Positions 14,145 to 22,351 of a stretch of DNA of 64,000 nucleotides are shown here, piece after piece. Each line of letters opens with the position of its first letter. Position 1 is the stretch's first letter. The position numbers were made by a program, and so were the translations under genes. The DNA comes from CADEFX01 sp046154585 (lineage in GTDB: Bacteria; Pseudomonadota; Alphaproteobacteria; Rhizobiales; Hyphomicrobiaceae). The notes below the pieces were generated by a model. It was not told where the DNA came from. It was given only the letters and a program-made list of their open reading frames with translations, and did no database searches. The stretch lies in the NCBI GenBank assembly GCA_046154585.1, contig JBJXDX010000168.1, positions 1-64,000 of the forward strand, written 5' to 3'.

Positions 14145-15085
14145 CAATACCGAATCCTCGGATCGAACAGCGTGTAGGCCAGATCCACCATCAGGTTGAT
14201 GAGGACGTAGGCCAGCGAGAACAGCAGAATGACGGCCTGGATGGTGGGATAGTCCCGCGCCAGCACGGCATCGACGGTCAGCAGCCCAAGCCCCGGCAGC
14301 GTATAGACGGACTCGGTGACCACGACCCCCCCGATGAGGATCGCGACCGTCAGGCCGATGATGGTCAGGATCGGCACGGCGGCATTGGCGAGCGCATGAC
14401 GCACGAGGACCTTGATCTCGGTCTGGCCCTTGGCGCGCGCGGTGCGGATATAGTCCTCATTCAGGACTTCGAGCACGCTGGTGCGCGTCATGCGCGCGAT
14501 AAGCGCCACGAAGACGATAGAAAGCGTAAGAGCGGGTAGGATGAGCCGTTCGAGCCAACCGCCGAAACCGTCAGCCAGACGCTGGTAGCCCTGCACCGGC
14601 AGCCAGTTGAGATGGATGGCGAAGACATAGATCAGCACGTACCCGACGACGAACACCGGCACGGAGAAACCGAGCACCGAGAACCCCATGACGATACGAT
14701 CGATCCACGTGCCATGCGTCTGTGCGGCGAGCACCCCCAACGGCACGGCGATGAGGACGGCAAGAACTATGGTCAGCAGCGACAGCGAAAGCGTCGGCTC
14801 CAGCCGTTCGAGAATGAGATCGGCCACCTTTTTCTTGTAGAAGAAGGATTCGCCGAAATCGCCTCGCGCCATCCCGGTGATCCAGATGGCGAACTGCTTG
14901 ATGATCGGCTGATCGAGGCCGAGCCGCTTGCGGATCTGCTCGATCTGCTCGCTGTTGGCGTAGTCGCCCGCGATGATGGCCGCAGGGTCAGATGGCGTCA
15001 GGCGCAGCATCAGGAAAACAAGGATGGCGACGATCGCCATCACCGGAATGGTCGCCAGCAGCCGCCGCAGAATGTAGCCGGTCAT
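14144..15085 (-). CDS. Peptide ABC transporter permease, DppB type
   Basis: 313 residues, six membrane segments. Starts MTGYILRRLLATIPVM, the standard DppB N-terminus, with FLMLRLTPSDPA shortly after and the EAA loop EDYIRTARAKGQTEIKVLVRH near residues 200-220. I chose the ATG at 15085 because it matches family N-termini; another ATG at 15109 would add eight residues and neither has a strong ribosome-binding site. It pairs with the DppC-type permease. Confidence 0.91.
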   Translation of the reverse strand: MTGYILRRLLATIPVMAIVAILVFLMLRLTPSDPAAIIAGDYANSEQIEQIRKRLGLDQPIIKQFAIWITGMARGDFGESFFYKKKVADLILERLEPTLSLSLLTIVLAVLIAVPLGVLAAQTHGTWIDRIVMGFSVLGFSVPVFVVGYVLIYVFAIHLNWLPVQGYQRLADGFGGWLERLILPALTLSIVFVALIARMTRTSVLEVLNEDYIRTARAKGQTEIKVLVRHALANAAVPILTIIGLTVAILIGGVVVTESVYTLPGLGLLTVDAVLARDYPTIQAVILLFSLAYVLINLMVDLAYTLFDPRIRY

Positions 15086-15164
15086 GAGCGGGAGCTCATG
15101 CTGCTGCATCGAAGTCGTTCAGCCGTCCGTGGTGTCATCTCGCACTCCGCAAATGCCGGTACCA

Positions 15165-15194
15165 GCCCAGGCACGTCATGCAACGTGCCCGGGC
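15165..15194 (-). promoter_or_regulatory. Intercistronic hairpin between binding protein and permease genes
   Basis: GCCC (15165-15168) and GGCACGT (15170-15176) pair with ACGTGCC (15183-15189) and GGGC (15191-15194) around a 6-base loop and one mismatch. It lies 21 bases after the binding-protein stop. Such hairpins commonly stabilise the binding-protein mRNA relative to the permease part; no T-tract follows, so it is not a clear terminator. Confidence 0.45.
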
Positions 15195-15215
15195 CGGCGC
15201 CGATCCGTCGGGTGG

Positions 15216-16793
15216 CTACTTGACCGAGATATTCCAGAGCACGGGAGCAGGCGCCGGTACGACGCCCTCGACGTTCTTGCGCAGTGCGCCGGGATTGTAC
15301 CACTGGCCCAAGTGAACGTGGGTCGGATACTCGGCGACGCGCTTCTGCAATGCCGCCACGATCTCCTTCTGCTTGTCGTTATCGAGTGCGCGGGCGAAGT
15401 CGTCCCTGAGTTTCTCGATCTGCTCGTCGCACGGCCATCCGAACATGGCCTTGTCGCACGAGGAGTTGAAGAAGCCGGCCATCACGGGATTGAGCAAGTC
15501 ACCTGCCACCCACGAGGTCAGGAAGGCGTTCCAGCCGCCCGCATCGGGCGCTTCCTTCTTGGAGCGTCGGGCCACCACCGTCTGCCAGTCCATGGACTGC
15601 ATGTCGACCTTGAATCCGGCGCGCTCCATGAGCGACTTGGCCACCGGTGCGAGGTTGGTCAGTACCTGCAGATCGGTCGAGTGCATCAACACGACAGGCG
15701 TGCCATCGTACTTGGCCTCCTGCAGCAACTCGCGCGCCTTCTTGAAATTCGATTCGAGCTTGTCCTCCATGCCGGCTTCCGTGGCGAACGGCATGCCGCA
15801 GATGAACATTGCCTTGCAAACTTTGTAGAACTCGGGCTCGCCCACGACGGCCTTCAGGAAGTCTTCCTGATTGAAGGCATAGAAGACGGCCTGCCGGATC
15901 TTCGGATTGTCGAACGGCTTGTGCAAGGTGTTGAAGCGGAACGTGAACTGGTTGCCCAACTTGTTCCACGAGAATTGATAGAGGTTGGGATCCTTCTTGA
16001 TGAGGGGCTGCAGATCGTGCGGCGGAGATTCGATGTAGTCGATCTCGCCGGCAAGCAGCGCATTGACCGCCTGTTGATGATCACGGATCGGGCGCCAAAC
16101 CACGCGGTCTACGTTTACGACTTTGCCGCCGGTCGTACCAGAAGGCGGCTCGGAGCGCGGTTTGTATTTGGCGAACTTCGCATAGACGATCGAGTCGCCC
16201 GGTTTCCACTCATCCTTCATGAAGACGAACGGACCAGACCCGATGAACTCCTCGATCTGCTTGTTGGGATCGGTCTCGGCCACACGTCTCGGCATCATGA
16301 AAGGGACGTTGGACGATGGTTTGCCTAGCGCCGACGTCACGAGCCCAGTCGGCTCTTTCACTTTGATGACGATGGTTTTGGCATCGGTGGCTTCCAGGCT
16401 CGTTACGAACGACATGAGCTTCTGGCCCATGGAGTCCTTGGCGGACCAGCGTTTGATCGAGGCGACGCAGTCCTCGGCGGTGACGGGCTTGTCGTCATGC
16501 CACGTCAAGCCGTCGCGCAAAGTCAAAGTATGCGTGAGCTTGTCCGCGCTCACGTCGTACTTGTCGACCATCTGTGGCTTGATCTCACCCTTGTCGTCCA
16601 TGCCGAACAGGGTGTCGTAGACCATGTAGCCGTGGTTGCGCGATATGTACGCCGTGGTCCAGATCGGATCCAGAATCTTCAAGTCCGAGTGGGGGACGAA
16701 GCGGAGCGTCTTTTGCGCCAGCGCATCGCCGGCGAATAGGGGAATGACAGCAGCAGCGGCCAAAGCGGACAGCGTGCGTCGCATCGTACTCAT
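15216..16793 (-). CDS. Peptide ABC transporter substrate-binding protein (family 5, DppA-like)
   Basis: 525 residues. Periplasmic solute receptor of the SBP_bac_5 family. The signal peptide ends at DALA/QKTLRF, about 27 residues in. Family features include LRDGLTWHDDKPVTAEDCVAS (the lobe I signature), GSGPFVF, and RQAVFYAFNQEDFLKAVVG. Starts with ATG at 16793: the ribosome-binding site GGGAGGTG (16801-16808) sits 7 bases away, whereas the ATG two codons earlier would leave no room. It is first in the operon and likely the most abundant product. The receptor could bind peptides, nickel-chelates, opines or other solutes; the sequence does not decide. Confidence 0.93.
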   Translation of the reverse strand: MSTMRRTLSALAAAAVIPLFAGDALAQKTLRFVPHSDLKILDPIWTTAYISRNHGYMVYDTLFGMDDKGEIKPQMVDKYDVSADKLTHTLTLRDGLTWHDDKPVTAEDCVASIKRWSAKDSMGQKLMSFVTSLEATDAKTIVIKVKEPTGLVTSALGKPSSNVPFMMPRRVAETDPNKQIEEFIGSGPFVFMKDEWKPGDSIVYAKFAKYKPRSEPPSGTTGGKVVNVDRVVWRPIRDHQQAVNALLAGEIDYIESPPHDLQPLIKKDPNLYQFSWNKLGNQFTFRFNTLHKPFDNPKIRQAVFYAFNQEDFLKAVVGEPEFYKVCKAMFICGMPFATEAGMEDKLESNFKKARELLQEAKYDGTPVVLMHSTDLQVLTNLAPVAKSLMERAGFKVDMQSMDWQTVVARRSKKEAPDAGGWNAFLTSWVAGDLLNPVMAGFFNSSCDKAMFGWPCDEQIEKLRDDFARALDNDKQKEIVAALQKRVAEYPTHVHLGQWYNPGALRKNVEGVVPAPAPVLWNISVK

Positions 16794-16800
16794 AAACATT

Positions 16801-16808
16801 CACCTCCC
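16801..16808 (-). promoter_or_regulatory. Ribosome-binding site that decides the start of the binding protein
   Basis: GGGAGGTG on the minus strand, 7 bases before the ATG at 16793 and almost touching the ATG at 16799. It supports the downstream ATG as the real start. Confidence 0.7.
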
Positions 16809-17068
16809 ATTGTGACGGCTGCTGGCTACCGCATGTGACGGTTTTGGCAGCCAGGACCGGTCGCAGGCACCCTGTTGCCCGCCGAAGGTTGAATTAGATG
16901 ACGGCCCTCGGGGCAAGTCAAACATCCGCAGCATGAAGTTCTCGCAGGGGAGGCTCGACTTTCGGGCAATTTGTTGCCGCAAGTCGGGCGAACGCGGGCC
17001 ATCGAAGGAACCAAATTTGAAGGTAGGCATTTCCTTGTGGAGGCCAAAAATTGCCTAGGAGCGAGCCC

Positions 17069-17386
17069 ATGTACAAGATGATCTATGCAACGGCCGTGGC
17101 AGCTGCCGCTGTTGCCATGTCGGCCATGGGAGCCCAAGCGGTCCCCTTAGCCCCCGCGCCCGCCGCAGACCAGGCTGCCGTGCACAAAACTCAAGGATTT
17201 GGGATCTACGTCGGGCCCGGCTACGGCTATTACGGCCCCCGCTATCGCTACGCTGACCCCTACTACTACGACGGGTACGCCCCCTATTACTCCCGATATT
17301 ACTACGATGGCCCACGGCGCTACTACTACAACCGGTATCGCGGTGACCGTCGGGCGTTCCGCCGTCTCGATCGCCGGGCGCCATAA
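17069..17386 (+). CDS. Small tyrosine-, arginine- and glycine-rich exported protein
   Basis: 105 residues. A signal peptide (MYKMIYATAVAAAAVAMSAMGAQA) is followed by an Ala/Pro linker and then, from about residue 48, a low-complexity tail dominated by Tyr, Arg, Gly and Asp (GPGYGYYGPRYRY, DPYYYDGYAPYYSRYYYDG, RRYYYNRYRGDRR). The N-terminus and a purpose-made ribosome-binding site (AGGAGCG at 17057-17063, before ATG 17069) show it is a real gene. Similar short Tyr/Arg-rich exported proteins are frequent in Hyphomicrobiales and have no known function; a surface or matrix role is a guess. A terminator follows. Confidence 0.75.
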   Translation: MYKMIYATAVAAAAVAMSAMGAQAVPLAPAPAADQAAVHKTQGFGIYVGPGYGYYGPRYRYADPYYYDGYAPYYSRYYYDGPRRYYYNRYRGDRRAFRRLDRRAP

Positions 17387-17410
17387 GCTCAGTTCATGGT
17401 GCAGTGACCT

Positions 17411-17441
17411 GGGCGCGGCCTGACGGCTGCGCCCATTTTTT
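17411..17441 (+). terminator. Rho-independent terminator
   Basis: GGGCGC-G-GCC (17411-17420) pairs with GGC-T-GCGCCC (17425-17434) around TGAC, followed by ATTTTTT. It ends the tyrosine-rich gene; the fumarase-type beta-subunit gene converges on it, its stop starting at 17443. Confidence 0.8.
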
Positions 17442-18115
17442 CATATGACCTCATCGGTCTTGTCGTCGGTCTCTCCGAAGCGCCGGAGGGTGGCCGGCTT
17501 AGTTCCGGCATAGAGCTTCTCCAGCCCCGGCGCGATCTTGGCGTTCTCGCGTTCGAACAGCGAGTTGCCGTCGAGATCGCTTTCCACGAGGAAGGGCCCG
17601 AAGTTCTCCACGTCCAGCACCCAAATCGCCTGCGCCAGCCCCAACTCCTCCAGCCAGTGGGCGGCGACCACCGTCTTGATGCCACGCCCCAGCAAGGCGC
17701 CGGTTCCGTAGCCGACCGTGGTCAGGTAGATGGCCTGGTTCGGCACAAAGCTGTCTTTGTAGATGTTGCTCGTCATTCCGCCTTTGCCGATGATGACGTT
17801 GCATCCCGACACCTTGAACCAGCCGTCGAGCCATTTCGCGAACCGGAACGACGCTGTGGCTGTCACTGCACCGACATTGAAGCTGCCGTCGGGATTCACG
17901 CTGGCGGCGGGCGAGCAGTGGAAGTTGGCCGTGCCCATCTCCACCGGCGGCACCGGAAGGCCGGTGCCGTCCTCGACAGCGCGCTTGTAGACACCCTCGC
18001 GCGCCGTAAAGACCCGGCCGGTGAGATACACGACCGTCCCGATCTCCAACGCGCGCAAATCGGCGGTGGAGGCCGGTAGCGTAAGATGGGCGGTCTTGAG
18101 GGCGGACGTCGGCAT
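17441..18115 (-). CDS. Class I fumarate hydratase / L-tartrate dehydratase-type beta subunit
   Basis: 224 residues corresponding to the C-terminal swivel domain of class I iron-sulfur hydro-lyases (FumA C-terminal half, TtdB). Recognisable parts are ALEIGTVVYLTGRVFTAREG, the start of the domain, HCSPAAS, GKGGM and AHWLEELGLAQAIWVLDVENFGPFLV. It would combine with the alpha subunit encoded at 20059-21021 to hydrate fumarate or dehydrate a related hydroxyacid. The two subunits are in one operon but separated by an alcohol dehydrogenase and a methyltransferase, so the usual alpha-beta gene pair is interrupted. Start ATG 18115. Confidence 0.85.
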   Translation of the reverse strand: MPTSALKTAHLTLPASTADLRALEIGTVVYLTGRVFTAREGVYKRAVEDGTGLPVPPVEMGTANFHCSPAASVNPDGSFNVGAVTATASFRFAKWLDGWFKVSGCNVIIGKGGMTSNIYKDSFVPNQAIYLTTVGYGTGALLGRGIKTVVAAHWLEELGLAQAIWVLDVENFGPFLVESDLDGNSLFERENAKIAPGLEKLYAGTKPATLRRFGETDDKTDEVI

Positions 18116-18139
18116 ACCTGCGATCCTTGGGCGACGCTT

Positions 18140-18883
18140 TCAGCGCTCGAAGACGAAAAAGTCTATCATTTCCGTAACCTGTTCGTGCGGGGATCTGGTG
18201 GCCGCATACGTCCGGAGCGTGGCCATTCCGGCCTCGAACTCGGCATCGGCAATGCGCGCCAGGAAGGAATCAGCGCGCAGAGCGAGCTTGTCGGCAAATT
18301 CGTGCCAATGGGCAGCCACGCGGTGCATAACGAGCTCATGCGCGCGAATCTTGAAGCCGGCGCCTTCAAACAGGCTTCGGATGAAATCCTTCGACGGCAA
18401 TGTTTGATCGACGAACCGCTGAGCGCTCGGAAAGAAGCGGCGCTGAGAAAAGTCCGTCCCGGCTGTGCTGTTACGAACGCACAAGCGGCCTCCCAGTCGC
18501 AGAACACGCCAGCATTCTTGCGCCGTTTCTGATGGATTTGGGAGGTGATGTAGCACCATCGACATGAACACCATGTCGGCCGACCCATCGCCGAGGGGAA
18601 GCGTCCCGCCGTGGAGCCGCTGGAATTCTACCCGCGAGCCGTGGCCCTTGCTCCGGGCGGCCGCGAGCATTCTCTCCGACGGATCGAGACCCAAGGCCTC
18701 GGCGTCGAGCCGATCCGACAACGGCTGCGTGAACCGGCCCGTACCGCAGCCGAGATCGACGATGAGGTTTAAGGGCGATGGCGCACACGCAGCCACGAGG
18801 TCCAGCCACTGCTGCAGGACCTCGGGCGGATAGCTCCGCGCGGCGTCATAGGTGGCGGCGATGTTGGACTTGTCGTAATCCAT
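18140..18883 (-). CDS. Class I SAM-dependent methyltransferase
   Basis: 247 residues. NLIVDLGCGTGRFTQPL is motif I of class I methyltransferases, EALGLDPSERML motif II, SADMVFMSMVLHHLPNP motif IV, and WRVLRLGGRLCVRNST motif V. Beyond residue 150 the sequence is not diagnostic of a substrate. ATG at 18883 has GAGAGGGG upstream and gives a normal N-terminus; a TTG further upstream is less likely. It is 24 bases before the beta subunit and 29 after the alcohol dehydrogenase. The substrate, small molecule or other, is unknown. Confidence 0.85.
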   Translation of the reverse strand: MDYDKSNIAATYDAARSYPPEVLQQWLDLVAACAPSPLNLIVDLGCGTGRFTQPLSDRLDAEALGLDPSERMLAAARSKGHGSRVEFQRLHGGTLPLGDGSADMVFMSMVLHHLPNPSETAQECWRVLRLGGRLCVRNSTAGTDFSQRRFFPSAQRFVDQTLPSKDFIRSLFEGAGFKIRAHELVMHRVAAHWHEFADKLALRADSFLARIADAEFEAGMATLRTYAATRSPHEQVTEMIDFFVFER

Positions 18884-18912
18884 CGCCCCTCTCTCGGCTT
18901 CGTGGTGGCAAT

Positions 18913-20007
18913 TCAATCGAACGTGATCACACCGCGCGCCACGGAGCCATTGGCCATCAATTGGAAGCCTTCGTTGATTTCATCGAACTTGTAGGTCCGG
19001 CTGATGAGGCTGTCGAGGTTGATGCGTTTCTCCATGTCGAGATCGGCGAGAACGCCGAAATCGACGCTCGGCCGCACCGAGCCGTAGTAGGTGCCGGATA
19101 CCGTCTTCTCGCTGTAGACCATCTGGTAGGGTGTGATCGGTGCCTTGGTCGCGAAGGACGGAATGCCGACGATCACCGCATGTCCAGCCGGCGCCAGCGC
19201 GTCGACGATCTGCACGATGGTCCCCTCGGTGCCGATGGCGTCGAAGGCATAGTCGACGCCGAGGCCCGTGATCTCCATCACACGCTCGATCACGTTCTCG
19301 CGCTTGCCGTTGATGGTGTGCGTGGCGCCAAACTGCTTGGCGAAATCCAGTTTGTTGTCGAGCAGGTCGCACGCAATGATCTTGCCCGCGCCGGCGAGTT
19401 TAGCCCCCTGCACCACGTTGAGGCCCACGCCCCCGCAGCCGATCACCAGAACACTCGAGCCCGCCTCGACGTTGGCATGGCGGATGACCGCGCCCACACC
19501 GGTCGCTACGCTGCAGCCGATGATGGCCGCGTGCGTCCACGGCAGATCCTTGCGCACCGGCACGAGCTGCTCGGCCGGACACACGGAATACTCTGTAAAG
19601 GTGCCGATGCGCGCCATCTGGTTGATCGGCTCGCCATTCAGCCGCACGCGCGCCGTGCCGTCGTGCATGAGCCAGCGCGGCGTGTCGTTGTGGCCGGTGC
19701 ACAGCACCGTGCGCCCCTTCGCGCAGTAATTGCAGTGTCCGCAGTGTGGGCGGAACGAGAAGATGACGTGATCGCCCTTCTTCACGTTGCTGACGCCTGC
19801 GCCGACCTCGACGACCTCGCCTGCCGCTTCGTGCCCAAGCACCATGGGCAGCGGCAACGGCCAGTCGCCGATCATGATGTGCCAGTCACTCATGCAGATG
19901 CCGGCCGCCCGCACTTTCACCCGCGCCTCGCCGGCCTTGGGTCCTTCCTGCTCCAGGTCGAGGATCTGCAGGGGCTTGTTGACTTCCGTTAGAACTGCGG
20001 CGCGCAT
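18913..20007 (-). CDS. Zinc-dependent alcohol dehydrogenase (MDR family, class III-like)
   Basis: 364 residues. Catalytic zinc ligands are in GICMSDWH and GHEAAGEVVEVGAG; the structural zinc is held by CGHCNYCAKGRTVLC. VLVIGCGGVGLNVVQGA is the NAD(P) Rossmann motif. The layout matches long-chain MDR alcohol dehydrogenases, close to glutathione- or mycothiol-dependent formaldehyde dehydrogenase forms, though it lacks a clear specificity marker. ATG at 20007 has GGAGG 7 bases upstream. It lies between the two subunits of the fumarase-type enzyme in the same operon, so it may act in the same pathway on a hydroxyacid-derived alcohol. That link is inference. Confidence 0.9.
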   Translation of the reverse strand: MRAAVLTEVNKPLQILDLEQEGPKAGEARVKVRAAGICMSDWHIMIGDWPLPLPMVLGHEAAGEVVEVGAGVSNVKKGDHVIFSFRPHCGHCNYCAKGRTVLCTGHNDTPRWLMHDGTARVRLNGEPINQMARIGTFTEYSVCPAEQLVPVRKDLPWTHAAIIGCSVATGVGAVIRHANVEAGSSVLVIGCGGVGLNVVQGAKLAGAGKIIACDLLDNKLDFAKQFGATHTINGKRENVIERVMEITGLGVDYAFDAIGTEGTIVQIVDALAPAGHAVIVGIPSFATKAPITPYQMVYSEKTVSGTYYGSVRPSVDFGVLADLDMEKRINLDSLISRTYKFDEINEGFQLMANGSVARGVITFD

Positions 20008-20058
20008 CAAATTTCCTCCGTAGCTAGTCTTTGTGATTATTGTCGGCCAACGAGCCTT

Positions 20059-21021
20059 CTATTCCGCCGCTTCCACGTTCTGCGGCTTTTCCCACTCCAC
20101 TGTGGCACGGCGCGAGTAGTCCGTGAACCATTCAGGATCGGTGCGGAATTCGGCACGGCCGTCGGCATGCACTCGCGCCGTGGCGCGCCGCGAGGACAGG
20201 CAGAACATGTGCACGCTCATCGGCATGCCGCCCGTGTGGCAGTAGCCGACCTCGATGTGGCAATCGACCACCATGCTGGTGCCCATGAAGCCCATGGCGC
20301 CCATGCCGATGCTGTTGCCGAGCGCTTTCAGCTCGTCTTCCAGTGCCGCGATCTTGGGATCGGGATTGCGCGAGCCGACCACGCGCAGGCACGACGCCTG
20401 CTTGCCCAGCACGACCGAGGTGTCCTTCGAGCCCCCGAGGCCCACACCGACAATGGCCGGCTGGCACGCCAGCCCGCGCTTGCCGAAGGCGATCAGCGTA
20501 TCGAGATAGAAGCGCTTGATGCCGTCGATGCCGTCGCCCGGAAACAGCATGCGATAATCGGATCCGAACAGGCCACCCTTGTGCACGGTGGTGAGCTCCA
20601 CCCAATCCGCCGCGGGGTGAAACGCATATTCGATCTCGGGCGCGCCAATGCCACAGTTGTTGTTGTGGTCCGTGCGCCAGAGCGGATGCACGCGATTGGG
20701 GCGCAAGGGGACGTTCTGCGTGGCGTTGGCGGTAGCGCGCCGCAGGGCGGCCTCGAGGGCCACCGGCCCGCCGTCGATGCGCGCCTCATTGCCGAACTTC
20801 ACATACCAGCGCGGCACACCCGTATCACCGCACATGGCGCGGCGATCTTCCTTGGCCGCGTCGTAATTCTCCAGCATCGCCTGAATGACGAACGCGGAGA
20901 GGTCGCCCTTCTCCGTATCGGCACATCGCCGCAATCCGGCAAGATAGTCGTCCGGGATCTCGATGGCCGCCTTGGCCATGAGCTGCTCGGCGGTGCGCTG
21001 AAGGGATGCGAGAGGGATCAT
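20059..21021 (-). CDS. Class I fumarate hydratase / L-tartrate dehydratase-type alpha subunit
   Basis: 320 residues; catalytic 4Fe-4S subunit. Three cysteines, Cys64 (MCGDTGVP), Cys186 (ACQPAIVGVGLGG) and Cys274 (HMFC), fit the three cluster ligands of this class: their spacings (122 and 88 residues) are close to those of E. coli FumA. The family motif KGGGSEN is changed to KGGLFGSD (148-155), so the substrate pocket may differ from that of fumarase. The partner beta subunit is at 17441-18115. ATG 21021 has only a weak ribosome-binding site. It could act on fumarate, tartrate, mesaconate or an analogue. Confidence 0.85.
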   Translation of the reverse strand: MIPLASLQRTAEQLMAKAAIEIPDDYLAGLRRCADTEKGDLSAFVIQAMLENYDAAKEDRRAMCGDTGVPRWYVKFGNEARIDGGPVALEAALRRATANATQNVPLRPNRVHPLWRTDHNNNCGIGAPEIEYAFHPAADWVELTTVHKGGLFGSDYRMLFPGDGIDGIKRFYLDTLIAFGKRGLACQPAIVGVGLGGSKDTSVVLGKQASCLRVVGSRNPDPKIAALEDELKALGNSIGMGAMGFMGTSMVVDCHIEVGYCHTGGMPMSVHMFCLSSRRATARVHADGRAEFRTDPEWFTDYSRRATVEWEKPQNVEAAE

Positions 21022-21095
21022 GCTGGGTTGCCTCTAGGCCACAAAAGTCAGTCGCGCCTGATCGCCCCCTATTTTAGGGACCCGGCGCGCCCAAG

Positions 21096-21707
21096 TCACG
21101 GAATGCCGTTACGGCCGTGCCGCATGAATCCCCGACGTCCGCTCAGCCGTTCATAGTAGGCGGCTACGGCCGGAAAGCTCGGTCGCGGCTCGATCGGCGT
21201 CATAATCCATCGATTGACGGACAGGCCGGTCGGAATGTCCGCCAGCGTGAAAGCGGGGCCGGCTATGAAACCGCCGGTGCGGGACAATTGCTCGTCCACG
21301 ATCGCGACGGTCCTAGACCAGTCAAGCACAGACGCCTCGATGTCCGCCACGTTCGCGTGGGCAGGGCTCTTGCGAACCAGAGCCTGGAAAGCGTAGCGCC
21401 AGGACGTGTTGAACTCGGTCGCCTGCCAATCGATCCATTGGTCGATCTGAGCCCGCGCACGCGCCTCCACCGGATAAAGGGTCGCCGCCGAGCTTTTGTT
21501 GGCAAGGTATCGAATGATCGTGTTCGATTCCCACAACACGAAGTCGCCATCGACAATCACGGGCACTAGCCCGTTGGGATTGAGCGCCCGAAACTCGGCT
21601 GTATCTGTAGTGGACTCCTCCAGCGCAAAGGGCTGTCCAATCTCGTCGCACATCCACAAAACCTTGCGCACATTGATTGAAGATGCCTTGCCGAGGACTC
21701 GCAGCAT
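21096..21707 (-). CDS. Glutathione S-transferase family protein
   Basis: 203 residues. SSINVRKVLWMCDEIG is the N-terminal thioredoxin-fold motif, NPNGLVPVIVDGDFVLWESNTIIRYLA the glutathione-binding and SNAIL-type region, and IAGPAFTLADIPTGL the helix-capping box. The ATG overlaps the stop of the membrane methyltransferase (TGATG), making this the last gene of the seven-gene redox operon that starts at 26700. Its reaction is unknown; a role in thiol chemistry linked to the sulfite-oxidase-like enzyme is speculative. Confidence 0.88.
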   Translation of the reverse strand: MLRVLGKASSINVRKVLWMCDEIGQPFALEESTTDTAEFRALNPNGLVPVIVDGDFVLWESNTIIRYLANKSSAATLYPVEARARAQIDQWIDWQATEFNTSWRYAFQALVRKSPAHANVADIEASVLDWSRTVAIVDEQLSRTGGFIAGPAFTLADIPTGLSVNRWIMTPIEPRPSFPAVAAYYERLSGRRGFMRHGRNGIP

Positions 21708-22351
21708 CAGTTGAACTTTGCCTCACTCCGCCAGGTCTTTGAGCGCGCTCTGACACGCGATCGCCCGCGCACCGCAAGGGCCGCTCGCCTCCAGTTGAAG
21801 AACCGCGGCACGCGCTGGCAATAGCGTTTGTAAGGTGCCCCGTATGTAGCTTCGAGCCACGGCTCCTCCGCCAATACCATGAGCACATAGACCGATATCA
21901 TGACCCCGCAAAGCACGTACGTCGGCCCGTTGTCGGCGGCAATGGCGAGGCACCCGTAGACCACGACCAGCATTGCGTTCTGCGGATTGCGCGTCCACCG
22001 ATAGATTCCGCGTGTTATCAGCCCGTCCTGCGCACCGTAGCTGTTGTCCCGACCCAGCACCCGGAATGAATAGATGAACAGCGCGAGGGACGCCGCCAGA
22101 AGAAGGCCCGCCATGATCCGCAGCCAAACCGGAAGTCCGAGATAGGTCGTGCGGTCCGTGAGCGCCATGGCGAAGCACAACACGTTGAGGCCGCGGAACA
22201 GCGGCCAGAAGGCATAGCTCTGCCAGCTGCCTTCCCCCGGCGTCGGCCAGATGCGAAGCCGTGAAAAAATTAGAGTAAGGACGAGGAGGCAAAGCAGGAC
22301 TGCCGCAACGGCGGCGCCAAGCCAGAATGCGATGCTGGCCGCGGTGCTCAT
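21707..22351 (-). CDS. Membrane methyltransferase of the isoprenylcysteine/phospholipid type
   Basis: 214 residues with about five membrane segments. The C-terminal part contains GLITRGIYRWTRNPQNAML and EEPWLEATYGAPYKRYCQRVPRF, the conserved SAM- and acceptor-binding region of the ICMT/PEMT family (phosphatidylethanolamine methyltransferase, isoprenylcysteine methyltransferase, and bacterial homologues of unknown substrate). The ATG at 22351 overlaps the stop of the flavoprotein gene by four bases (ATGA), so it is translationally coupled to the reductase. The last 25 residues are basic and probably cytoplasmic. Confidence 0.82.
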   Translation of the reverse strand: MSTAASIAFWLGAAVAAVLLCLLVLTLIFSRLRIWPTPGEGSWQSYAFWPLFRGLNVLCFAMALTDRTTYLGLPVWLRIMAGLLLAASLALFIYSFRVLGRDNSYGAQDGLITRGIYRWTRNPQNAMLVVVYGCLAIAADNGPTYVLCGVMISVYVLMVLAEEPWLEATYGAPYKRYCQRVPRFFNWRRAALAVRGRSRVRARSKTWRSEAKFN

